Of a DNA stretch of 64,000 bases, positions 45,547 to 53,269 are shown one piece after another (position 1 is the stretch's first letter; the number at the start of each line of letters is the position of its first letter). The position numbers and the translations under genes were made by a program. Source of the DNA: Noviherbaspirillum soli. GTDB taxonomy: Bacteria > Pseudomonadota > Gammaproteobacteria > Burkholderiales > Burkholderiaceae_D. The notes under the pieces were generated by a model. It was not told the origin of the DNA and did not search any database. It was given only the letters and a program-made list of their open reading frames with translations. Location: NCBI RefSeq assembly GCF_015352955.1, contig NZ_JACYOX010000019.1, forward strand, positions 39,204 to 103,203. The letters run 5' to 3'.

Positions 45547-46755
45547 ATGGAAGGTTATCTGCTGGACTGGGCCAATCTGCTGCTGCGCTGGCTGCATGTG
45601 ATCGTGGCGATTGCGTGGATCGGTTCGTCGTTCTATTTCGTCTGGCTCGACAACAGCCTGCGCGCGCCGATCGACGCGGCGCTCAAGGAAAAGGGCGTCG
45701 GCGGCGAGCTGTGGGCCGTGCATGGCGGCGGCTTCTATAATCCGCAGAAATACCTGGGCGCGCCGCCTGCGCTGCCGCAGGACCTGCACTGGTTCTACTG
45801 GGAGTCGTACAGCACCTGGCTGTCCGGCTTCGGGCTGTTCTCGGTGCTCTACCTGTTCAACCCCAGGGTCTTCCTGATCGACCCGAACGTGGCCAATATC
45901 AGCCCGACGGTCGCGGTGGTCGCCGCCCTGGCTTTCCTGGTGCTGGGCTGGCTGGTCTATGACATCGCCTGCAAGGCATTGCAGAAGCAGGAAAAGCTGC
46001 TGGCGGTGCTGGTGGTGCTGTACGTGGTGGCTGCCGCCTGGGCTGCCTGCCATCTGTTCTCGGGCCGTGCCGCTTTCCTGATCATCGGCGCCATGATCGC
46101 CACCATCATGAGCGCCAATGTATTCTTCGTGATCATCCCCGGCCAGCGCAAGGTGATTGCCTCGATGAAGGCCGGCGAGCCGGTCAACCCGATCCACGGC
46201 CAGCGCGGCAAGCAGCGCAGCGTGCACAACACCTACTTCACGCTGCCGGTGCTGTTTGCGATGCTGTCAAACCACTACAGCATGACCTACAGCCACAAGC
46301 ACAACTGGCTGGTGCTGGTGCTGATCATGCTGGCCGGCGTGCTGATCCGCCAGTTCTTCATCCTGCGCCACAAGGGCAAGCTCAACCTGGCTTATCCGAC
46401 GGTGGCGGTGGCGGTGCTGGCCGGCGTCGTGGCCTGGCTGTCGCCATCGGCCCTTCCGTCCGCGCCCGTCCAGGCCGGCGCCGGCGGCGCGGCGGCCACC
46501 GACGTGGTGGAACTGGCCCAGGTGCAGAAAATCATGCAGGAGCGCTGCGTGCAGTGCCATGCGGCGCAGCCGAGCATGATGCCGACGCCAGCCAAGGGCA
46601 TCATGCTCGACACCCCGGAATCGGTGCGCAGCCATGCCCAGCAGATCTATCAGCAGGTCGTGGTGCAAAAGGCCATGCCGCTGGGGAACGCGACCAAGAT
46701 CACCGACCAGGAACGCGGCACCATCGCCAAGTGGTTCGAGACAGGCGCAAAGTAG
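45547..46755 (+). CDS. puuD: Urate hydroxylase PuuD (membrane urate oxidase with cytochrome c domain)
   Basis: An integral-membrane enzyme oxidising urate to 5-hydroxyisourate without the usual uricase. 402 residues: about eight membrane helices (LLLRWLHVIVAIAWIGSSFYF and onward), with conserved histidines in WLHV and HGQRGKQRSVHNTYFTLPVLF, ending in a periplasmic mono-heme cytochrome c domain with CVQCH near residue 335 and a Met ligand candidate in KAMPLGNAT. Electrons probably go to the respiratory chain. The upstream extension of the frame is rejected; ATG at 45547 follows AAGGAGACAAG. Confidence 0.93.
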   Translation: MEGYLLDWANLLLRWLHVIVAIAWIGSSFYFVWLDNSLRAPIDAALKEKGVGGELWAVHGGGFYNPQKYLGAPPALPQDLHWFYWESYSTWLSGFGLFSVLYLFNPRVFLIDPNVANISPTVAVVAALAFLVLGWLVYDIACKALQKQEKLLAVLVVLYVVAAAWAACHLFSGRAAFLIIGAMIATIMSANVFFVIIPGQRKVIASMKAGEPVNPIHGQRGKQRSVHNTYFTLPVLFAMLSNHYSMTYSHKHNWLVLVLIMLAGVLIRQFFILRHKGKLNLAYPTVAVAVLAGVVAWLSPSALPSAPVQAGAGGAAATDVVELAQVQKIMQERCVQCHAAQPSMMPTPAKGIMLDTPESVRSHAQQIYQQVVVQKAMPLGNATKITDQERGTIAKWFETGAK

Positions 46756-46981
46756 GCCTGCAGCCAGGCTGCAGGCCCGGCTGGAGGGGCCGGCGGTGAA
46801 TGGTACGGAACGGCATCGCGCAAGCGGTGCCGTTTTACTTGGTGCGCCCGGCATGGGCGCTATGCCGCGGATGCAAGGGCGGGCGCGGCAATGCGTCGTG
46901 GCATACCTACGGGGAAGAACCGCAACGCAGTGCCGGGGGGCAGTCCAGCCGGTATCGGCAAGTAAGCCCTTTCATGCTCGG

Positions 46982-47284
46982 CTAGCTGATTTCCGACACC
47001 AGCGTGGTCACGCCGCCATTGGCGAAATTCGGCAGGTCTGCCACCGCCACCTTGGCCTCGGCGGAACCCATGACCTGCTGCATGTGGTCCATGTCGTCGA
47101 AATAAAGTTCGGCGATCCGGTAGTAGGCCGGCTTGCTGCCGTCAGCGGTCCCCCTGACCAGCGAGAACTCGGTGCGCCGCAAGCCTTGTATCCTGGCCGC
47201 CAGCGGCAGGTGGGTGTTGGCGTAATAGGATTCGAACGCCGCCGAATCGGCCGGGTGGCCATACAGCAAAGTCAACTTCACCAT
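46982..47284 (-). CDS. EthD-family ferredoxin-like protein
   Basis: A 100-residue dimeric alpha+beta barrel protein of the EthD family. Features are LTLLYGHPADSAAFESYY, HLPLAARIQGLRRTEF and the VMGSAEAKVAVADLPNF end. Members often accompany catabolic enzymes and may bind a small ligand. It is followed on the minus strand by the regulator of the molybdenum hydroxylase cluster, which suggests a shared role, though this is inferred. Confidence 0.8.
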   Translation of the reverse strand: MVKLTLLYGHPADSAAFESYYANTHLPLAARIQGLRRTEFSLVRGTADGSKPAYYRIAELYFDDMDHMQQVMGSAEAKVAVADLPNFANGGVTTLVSEIS

Positions 47285-47345
47285 CGCAGTCTCCTTTATG
47301 TCGCCTTGTCAAATGCATGGCGATGGCCAGGGCGCCGTGCCTTGC

Positions 47346-48047
47346 CTATTCCATGCTTTCCGGGTGGAACAGATTGCGTCTTACATGCGTCAGGTGTTCG
47401 ATGATCGCTTTCCGGGCCAGCGCCCCATCCCGTTCGCGCAGTGCATCGACCAGCATGCGGTGCTCCTGCTGATAGGCGCGCCGCCGCTCCGGCGTCAGGC
47501 TCTTTCGCTTGAGTTGCCCCCATTCGGCCCGCTCCCGCACTTCATGCATCAGCCGGAACACGGTCAGCACGAAACTGTTATGGGTCGCCTCCGCGATCGC
47601 CTGGTGCAGCGCGCCATCCCAGTGTTCGAACTCCTCGAAGCTGATCGCATCCTCGGCCTTGTTCAGGCACTGCTCCATGATGGAGAAGTCGGTGCTGTTG
47701 GCATTGCGGATCGTCATCTCCACCAGCGCCGGCTCGAAGGCGATGCGCGCGTCCATCAGCTCGGCCGGGCTGGTGCCCAGGGTGGGAAGCACCGCATCGG
47801 CCGCCGGCGCGGCCTGCGCCAGACGCTCCAGAGCGTCGGCCGCCAGATAGGTGCCGCTGCCGACGCTCTGGGTAATCAGGCCCATTTCCTTCATCTGGGT
47901 CAGCACCCGCCGCACCGTCGAGCGTCCGACCTGGAAGTCTTCCATCATCCGGCGCTCGGCCGGCAGCCGTTCGCCCGGCTGCCAGCGGCCGCGGCGCAGG
48001 TCGGCAAGCAGCATTTCCTTCAGGCGAAAAGCGGTATCGGTAGACAA
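47346..48047 (-). CDS. GntR/FCD-family transcriptional regulator
   Basis: A repressor-type regulator of about 233 residues. The winged helix (DTAFRLKEMLLADLRRGRWQ, ERLPAERRMMEDFQVGRSTV, RRVLTQMKEMGL, then SVGSGTYLA) is followed by an FCD domain with E-F-E-H-W-D-G-A-L-H-Q-A-I-A and a C-terminal EHRMLVDALRERD motif. The start is uncertain: TTG at 48047 gives a normal N-terminus, but the frame stays open to a TTG at 48158, and neither has a good ribosome site. It is divergent from the Bug protein gene and probably controls the molybdenum hydroxylase cluster. Confidence 0.8.
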   Translation of the reverse strand: MSTDTAFRLKEMLLADLRRGRWQPGERLPAERRMMEDFQVGRSTVRRVLTQMKEMGLITQSVGSGTYLAADALERLAQAAPAADAVLPTLGTSPAELMDARIAFEPALVEMTIRNANSTDFSIMEQCLNKAEDAISFEEFEHWDGALHQAIAEATHNSFVLTVFRLMHEVRERAEWGQLKRKSLTPERRRAYQQEHRMLVDALRERDGALARKAIIEHLTHVRRNLFHPESME

Positions 48048-48147
48048 GGGCGGCCAGGGTCGGGAGGGGAATGCAGATAATAATGGATGTCGGCCAGGCT
48101 GACCACATACGTAATTGTTGATTGACAACCGCACGAAGGCGCTGCTA

Positions 48148-48192
48148 AATTGGTTCAATATTCAAACCTCATAAAACCAATTAAAACCAATT
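48148..48192. promoter_or_regulatory. Candidate operator: AATTGGTT and two AACCAATT copies
   Basis: AATTGGTT (48148-48155) faces AACCAATT at 48175-48182, and the latter is repeated at 48185-48192 with TAAAACCAAT in tandem. The group lies in the divergent gap between the FCD regulator and the Bug protein gene. A further dyad TTGT-N6-ACAA is near 48115-48128. Confidence 0.5.
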
Positions 48193-48262
48193 AAGCAAGG
48201 CCTGCATCCAGCCGCCCTGGGCAGGCGCATCAAGATAAAACGAAGGCGGAGGAGACACCATC

Positions 48263-49255
48263 ATGCGCAACAGATTCGCTGTACCTTTCCAGCGGGCGGC
48301 GACAGCCGTGCTCGCTTCCTTGCTGCTGGCTGGCGCCGGCCACGCGCTGGCGCAGGAATACCCGACCCGGCCGGTGAAGCTGATCGTGCCGTTCGCCGCC
48401 GGCGGGCCGGCCGATGTCTACGGCCGGGCGGTGGCGCAGCGGCTGCAGGATGTGCTGAAGCAATCCTTCGTCGTGGAGAACCGGCCCGGCGCCGGGTCGC
48501 TGATCGGCACCGAGGCAGTGGCCAAGAGCGCGCCGGACGGTTACACCCTGCTGCTGATGTCCAACACCCATACCGTCAACGAGTCGCTGTTCGCCAGCAA
48601 GCCGTACGAGCTGATGCGCGACTTCGCGCCGGTGGCGCCGATCAATTATTCCGACCTGGTGCTGGTGACCCGGCCGACGCTGGAAGCCGGCACCACGGCC
48701 GAACTGCTGAAGATGGCCAAGGCCAGGCCGGGCGACCTGTCCTATGCTTCCTCCGGCCCCGGCACGCCGTACCACATGGCGGGCGAACTGTTCAAGGCCA
48801 TGGCCGGCGTCAACATTCTGCACATTCCCTACAAGGGCAGTTCCGGCGCCCGCACCGACGTGCTCAGCGGCCAGGTCGACATGATGTTCGACGCGGTGCC
48901 GACCATGGTCGAATTCGTCAGGAGCGGCCGGGTCAAGGCGCTGGCCACCACCGGCAAGACCCGTTCCCAGGTGCTGCCCAATGTGCCGACCATGGCCGAG
49001 TCCGGCGTGCCGGACTACGAGGCGGTGATCTGGCTGGGTCTCCTGGCGCCCAAGGGCACGCCGGCGGCCATCGTCAACCGCCTCAACGAGGAAGTGGGCA
49101 AGATGGCGTCCGACCCGCAGGTGGTGCAGGCCTGGGCCAGGCAGGGCGCCACGCCGATGAAGATGAGCCCTGACGCGTTTTCGAAGTACATGCAGGACGA
49201 CATCGCCAAATGGGCCCGCATCGTGAAACTTTCCGGAGCGAAGGCGGATCGGTGA
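48263..49255 (+). CDS. Bug-family tripartite tricarboxylate transporter binding protein
   Basis: A 330-residue periplasmic binding protein of the Bug/TctC family, greatly expanded in Burkholderiales. A Sec signal (basic MRNRF, hydrophobic AVLASLLLAGAG, cleavage after ALA before QEYP) is followed by PTRPVKLIVPFAAGGPADVYGR, the family loop YTLLLMSNTH and a PYKGSSGARTDVLSGQVDMMFD stretch. No TctA/TctB membrane genes are near, so it may act as an orphan sensor or use a distant transporter. Its stop overlaps the next start as GTGA. Confidence 0.9.
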   Translation: MRNRFAVPFQRAATAVLASLLLAGAGHALAQEYPTRPVKLIVPFAAGGPADVYGRAVAQRLQDVLKQSFVVENRPGAGSLIGTEAVAKSAPDGYTLLLMSNTHTVNESLFASKPYELMRDFAPVAPINYSDLVLVTRPTLEAGTTAELLKMAKARPGDLSYASSGPGTPYHMAGELFKAMAGVNILHIPYKGSSGARTDVLSGQVDMMFDAVPTMVEFVRSGRVKALATTGKTRSQVLPNVPTMAESGVPDYEAVIWLGLLAPKGTPAAIVNRLNEEVGKMASDPQVVQAWARQGATPMKMSPDAFSKYMQDDIAKWARIVKLSGAKADR

Positions 49256-49734
49256 GCCAGCCTGGCACCGTCACGCTGCTGGTCAATCGCCGCGAGTGCG
49301 AGATCGAGGCAGACCCCGACCTGTCGCTGCTGGAAGCGCTGCGCGACCTGCTGGGCCTGAAGGGCAGCCGATATGGCTGCGGCGCCGGCCAGTGCGGCGC
49401 CTGTTTCGTGCTGGTCGGCGGCCATCCGGTGCCGGCCTGCGATACGCCGCTGTGGGCCGTGGCCGGCAAGGCCGTCACCACGGTGGAAGGGCTGGGCAGC
49501 CCGGACGCGCCGCATCCGCTGCAGCAGGCCTTCATCGCCGAGCAGGCGGCACAATGCGGCTACTGCACTTCCGGCATGCTCATCTCCGCCGCCGCGCTGC
49601 TGCGCCGTCATCCTGCCCCCAGCGAGGCGCAGGTGCGCGAAGCGCTGGAACGAAACCTGTGCCGCTGCGGCGCGCATAACCGCATCGTGCGCGCGGTGCT
49701 GCGCGCCGCCGCCGCAATCGGTGGCCAGCCATGA
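49252..49734 (+). CDS. Molybdenum hydroxylase, [2Fe-2S] subunit (NicA/IorA-like)
   Basis: A 160-residue iron-sulfur subunit of the xanthine oxidase family. A plant-type [2Fe-2S] domain carries Cys43, Cys48, Cys51 and Cys63 (YGCGAGQCGACFVL, PVPAC); a helical domain carries the second cluster with Cys102, Cys105, Cys137 and Cys139 (CGYCTSGM, NLCRCG). GTG at 49252 overlaps the Bug stop. Electrons would run from the molybdenum subunit through it. Nearest types act on N-heteroaromatics such as nicotinate or isoquinoline, or on aldehydes. Confidence 0.9.
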   Translation: MSQPGTVTLLVNRRECEIEADPDLSLLEALRDLLGLKGSRYGCGAGQCGACFVLVGGHPVPACDTPLWAVAGKAVTTVEGLGSPDAPHPLQQAFIAEQAAQCGYCTSGMLISAAALLRRHPAPSEAQVREALERNLCRCGAHNRIVRAVLRAAAAIGGQP

Positions 49735-51890
49735 ACATGGCCTATGTCAGCGCCACCGAGGGCCAGAGCCTGGGGCCGCCGCTGCCGGGCAGCATGCAGC
49801 GCAACCGCCGGCTGTGCCAGTGGCTGCGCTTTTCCGTGCAGGGGCACGTTGACGTCCTGTCCGGCAAGGTGGAACTGGGGCAGGGCATCCTGACCGCGCT
49901 GGCGCAGATCGTTGCCGAAGAGCTGGACCTGCGGCTGGACCAGGTGCGCATGATCCCCGCCAGCACCGCAACCAGTCCGGACGAGGCGGTGACCTCGGGC
50001 AGCCTGTCGGTGCAGGAATCGGGCGCTGCGCTGTGCTGCGCCGGCGCCGAAGCCCGTCATCTTTTCATCGAGGCAGCCGCTGCGCTGCTCGATTGCGCGC
50101 CGGCGGACCTGTGCACGGTCGACGGCGACATCGTCCATGCCGACGGCCGTCGCACCAGCTACTGGGCGCTGGCGGAAAAGGTCGACCTGGACCGCGAGGC
50201 CAGCGGGCTGGTCGCACCCAAGGACGGCAGCGCCTACCGCCTGGTCGGCCGGGCCGCCGCCCGGCTGGACCTGCCGGCCAAGGTGTTCGGCCTGCCGCAC
50301 TTCATCCATGACATCGTTCTGCCCGGCATGCGCCATGGCCGCATGCTGCGTCCGCCCGGTCCCGCCGCGCGTTTGGTCTCCAGCGACGCTGCCGCCGCCG
50401 CGCTGGAGAGCAGCCAAGCGCAACTGCTGTGCGACGGCTCGCTGGTGGCGGTGGTCGCCGCCAGCCAGCACCTGGCAGAGCGCGCCGCCGCGCTGGCGGC
50501 GCCGCTGCTGGCCTGGCAACTGTCGCCCGCGGCGGCGCCGCTGCCCGACCGGCACGACCTGGCCGGCTGGATGCGGCGGCAGCCCGCGCAGTCGGCGCCG
50601 ATTGCCGCCAGCGAAGGCGGCACGGCAGCCGCGCCGGCCGCGGCCACTCTGTCGGCCAGCTACGGCAAGCCTTATATCGCCCATGCATCGATTGCCCCTT
50701 CCTGCGCGCTGGCGCTGTGGGATGGCGCCCATCTGACGGTCTGGACCCACAGCCAGGGCATCTACAACCTGAGGAAAGACCTGGCGCTGGCCTTTGCGCT
50801 GCGGCCGGACGACGTCACGGTGCAGCATGCGCAGGGCGCCGGCTGCTATGGCCATAACGGCGCCGACGATGTCGCCTATGACGCCGCCTGGCTGGCGCGC
50901 GCCATGCCGGGCGTGCCGGTGCGGGTCCAGTGGTCGCGCGCCGACGAGCTGGCCTGGTCGCCGTTCGGCCCGGCCATGCTGGTCGATCTGGAAGCCGATG
51001 TCGATGCCAGCGGCGCCGTGCTGGACTGGCGCCACGTCGTGCGCGGCAATGGCCACAGCAATCGCCCCGGCCGCGCCGCCACGCCGGCGCTCCTGGGAAG
51101 CTTTCATGCGGCCGAACCGTTTCCGCCGCTGCTGGCGGTGAATGCGCCGCTGGTGGCCGGCGGCGGCGCCGAGCGCAATGCCCAGCCCTGCTATGACTTC
51201 CCGTCCTGGCGCGCCACTGGCCAGCGCCTGCTGACCATGCCGCTGCGCACCTCGGCGCTGCGGGCGCTGGGCGCGCTGGCCAATGTGTTTGCCATCGAGT
51301 CCTTCATGGATGAACTGGCGCTGGCGGCCGGCCGCGATGCGCTGGAATACCGCCTCGCCCATTGCAGCGACGCCCGCGCCCGCGCGGTGCTGCAGGATGC
51401 CGCGCGCCGGGCCGGGTGGCCGGGCACGCAACTGCCGCCGGAGCGCGGGCTGGGCATCGGCTTTGCCCGCTACAAGAACACTGGCGCCTGGTGCGCGGTG
51501 GTGGCCGAGATCGAGGCGGGGCAGGAGATCCGGGCGGTCCGGCTGACCATCTCGGTCGATGTCGGCACCGTGATCAACCCGGACGGCGTGGTCAACCAGA
51601 TCGAGGGCGGCGCGATCCAGGCATGCAGCTGGGCGCTGAAGGAAGAAGTCGCCTTCGACGACGAGCGGGTCACCAGCGACAGCTGGGAGACTTACCCCAT
51701 CCTGCGCTTTTCGGAGGTGCCGGCGGTGGACGTGGCGATCATGCCGTCGGACGCGCCTTCGCTAGGCGCCGGCGAGGCCGCGCTCGGGCCGACTGCCGCG
51801 GCCCTGGCCAACGCGGTGGCCCGCACGCTGGGCGTACGGGTGCGGGAGCTGCCGCTGACGGCGCAGCGCATTACCCCGTTGCTGCTCTGA
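49731..51890 (+). CDS. Molybdenum hydroxylase, molybdopterin-binding subunit (NicB/IorB-like)
   Basis: The 719-residue catalytic subunit. The N-terminal part contains VDVLSGKVELGQGILTALAQ with the GQG motif, DEAVTSGSLSVQESGAA, the middle PAKVFGLPHFIHDIVLPGMRHG and GAGCYGHNGADDVAYDAAW, and near the C-terminus RLTISVDVGTVINPDGVVNQIEGG followed by GAGEAALGPTAAALANAV, where Glu is the expected catalytic base. No cytochrome c domain is present, unlike NicB, so electron output must go elsewhere. No signal peptide. Overlaps the [2Fe-2S] gene by 4 bases. Substrate cannot be fixed. Confidence 0.9.
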   Translation: MNMAYVSATEGQSLGPPLPGSMQRNRRLCQWLRFSVQGHVDVLSGKVELGQGILTALAQIVAEELDLRLDQVRMIPASTATSPDEAVTSGSLSVQESGAALCCAGAEARHLFIEAAAALLDCAPADLCTVDGDIVHADGRRTSYWALAEKVDLDREASGLVAPKDGSAYRLVGRAAARLDLPAKVFGLPHFIHDIVLPGMRHGRMLRPPGPAARLVSSDAAAAALESSQAQLLCDGSLVAVVAASQHLAERAAALAAPLLAWQLSPAAAPLPDRHDLAGWMRRQPAQSAPIAASEGGTAAAPAAATLSASYGKPYIAHASIAPSCALALWDGAHLTVWTHSQGIYNLRKDLALAFALRPDDVTVQHAQGAGCYGHNGADDVAYDAAWLARAMPGVPVRVQWSRADELAWSPFGPAMLVDLEADVDASGAVLDWRHVVRGNGHSNRPGRAATPALLGSFHAAEPFPPLLAVNAPLVAGGGAERNAQPCYDFPSWRATGQRLLTMPLRTSALRALGALANVFAIESFMDELALAAGRDALEYRLAHCSDARARAVLQDAARRAGWPGTQLPPERGLGIGFARYKNTGAWCAVVAEIEAGQEIRAVRLTISVDVGTVINPDGVVNQIEGGAIQACSWALKEEVAFDDERVTSDSWETYPILRFSEVPAVDVAIMPSDAPSLGAGEAALGPTAAALANAVARTLGVRVRELPLTAQRITPLLL

Positions 51891-51927
51891 ATGCCGGCAG
51901 CGGGAACAGACAATCAAAGGAGAAGAA

Positions 51928-52623
51928 ATGGATGTACAGATTCTGAGCGGCGGCGCCGCCCAAGGCGTGGTCAAGGCATTGCAGGAGGCGTTCCGCAGCG
52001 AGACCGGCGCCGGCATCGCCGGCACCTTCGGCGCGGTCGGCGCGATGAAGGAAAAGCTGCTGGCAGGCGCGTCCTGCGACGTGCTTATCCTGACCCAGGC
52101 GCTGATCGCCGAACTGGAAGCCTCGGGCCGGGTAATGCCCGGCAGCGCCGCGCCGCTGGGTCGTGTGAAAACCGGCGTCGCGGTCAAGCGCGGCCAGCCA
52201 CGCCCGGATGTTTCCAGCGCCGACGGCCTGCGCGCTGCGCTGCTGGCGGCCAGGGCCATTTACTTCCCCGACCCGCAGAAGGCCACCGCCGGCATCCATT
52301 TCATCAATGTGGTGAAGCAGCTGGGCATCCTGGCCGACGTGGAAAAGGCGCTGCGGCCCTTCCCGAACGGCGCCACCGCCATGGCCCAGATGGCCGCCTG
52401 CGACGAGCCGGGCCTCCTGGGATGCACCCAGGTGACGGAAATCCTCTACACCGACGGCGTGCAGCTGGTGGCCGCGCTGCCGCCGGAATTCGAGCTGGCA
52501 ACGGTGTACACGGCGGCGGTATGCAGCAGGGCGGCGGAACCGGAACTGGCGAAGAAGCTGGTGGCGATGCTGGGCGGGGAGGTATCGAGGGAGGTGAGGC
52601 AGAGCGGCGGGTTCGAGTTTTAA
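51928..52623 (+). CDS. ModA-like substrate-binding protein without a signal peptide
   Basis: A 231-residue type II periplasmic-binding fold protein resembling molybdate-binding ModA: MDVQILSGGAAQGVVKALQE at the start, GTFGAVGAMKEKLLAG, VLILTQALIAEL, KTGVAVKRGQ and YFPDPQKATAGIHFINVV. It starts directly with the first beta strand. The ATG has AAAGGAGAAGAA just ahead, and the upstream DNA belongs to the hydroxylase gene, so a signal has not been missed. It should be cytoplasmic. It lies 37 bases after the molybdenum subunit, in the same operon. A role in metal or cofactor delivery, or small-molecule sensing, is inferred. Confidence 0.85.
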   Translation: MDVQILSGGAAQGVVKALQEAFRSETGAGIAGTFGAVGAMKEKLLAGASCDVLILTQALIAELEASGRVMPGSAAPLGRVKTGVAVKRGQPRPDVSSADGLRAALLAARAIYFPDPQKATAGIHFINVVKQLGILADVEKALRPFPNGATAMAQMAACDEPGLLGCTQVTEILYTDGVQLVAALPPEFELATVYTAAVCSRAAEPELAKKLVAMLGGEVSREVRQSGGFEF

Positions 52624-52912
52624 AGCTTGTTATTGCCGGCGCGACCTTGCCTGTCGGTGGCAGGTAATGTCGCGGGAAGCATGCGCCTGGCCAGGGACTT
52701 GGTGCAAGGCGGCCGCACTTGGGCTGCTTTGCGCCAAAGCGCTGAGATGGGTTTTTCGGCTGCCGGCGCGGTGCACTTCATGGGCCGCAAACCGGAGCTG
52801 CATGAACGACTGGCTTCCCTGCTTGGAACTATCGGTGGAATGCCCCTTCGGGGTATTCCACCCTACGAATGATCAGCGGATGGCTGCGCTCAGGGGACTG
52901 ACGCTGCGCTCT
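52624..52912. other. Gap between the ModA-like gene and the moaC remnant
   Basis: No supported gene. It contains a REP-like palindrome and otherwise high-GC sequence without ribosome sites or domains. Confidence 0.5.
52834..52863. repeat. REP-like palindrome
   Basis: GGTGGAATGCCCC and GGGGTATTCCACC around TTC, followed by CTACGA. Same family as the palindromes at 40.8-41.0 kb, where the follow-on CCTACGA is also present. Confidence 0.8.
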
Positions 52913-53015
52913 TCAGGCTCCGGCCACCCAGTCGCCCGACTTCCCCCCATGCTTCTCCAGCACCTTCACGTCCGTCATCACCATCCCCCGGTCCACCGCC
53001 TTGCACATGTGGCTT
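52913..53015 (-). pseudogene. moaC: moaC remnant, last 30 or so codons
   Basis: Read on the minus strand the sequence gives [20 protein letters not shown] then [11 protein letters not shown] and a stop. This is the conserved C-terminus of MoaC (cyclic pyranopterin monophosphate synthase, molybdenum cofactor step one). Upstream of Met-Cys the match fails (ESH instead of the usual IYD), and within a few bases the DNA turns AT-rich. The remaining roughly 125 residues are missing from the window. It marks a break where the accessory region begins. Confidence 0.8.
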
Positions 53016-53269
53016 TCAATCGCTAAGTGGCTGATAGTTCAAGATCGGCTGTTACATTTGTTCTGCTTCTTGCGCAGGATTTGGGCCATGATTGGGACAT
53101 AAACGAAGCCCACACCAAGCGTAGGGTAAAGGGCGTCTCAGTGCAAGCTATCTAGCAAAAGGAATGAGAAGGCAGGTTAGCGGAAGTCGGCTTAAAAATT
53201 TAACTTATACAGCATCCGAGTATCGTTCTAATGTAGGCTTTAAATGTGAAAGGAATAAAGCTCGTTAGA

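Noticed and set aside
46800..46985. A 61-residue frame after puuD
   Set aside because: No ribosome site or conserved feature; likely untranslated trailing sequence.
49608..51431. A 607-residue open frame on the minus strand
   Set aside because: Antisense to the molybdenum subunit gene, which has clear motifs; the frame is a codon-bias shadow.
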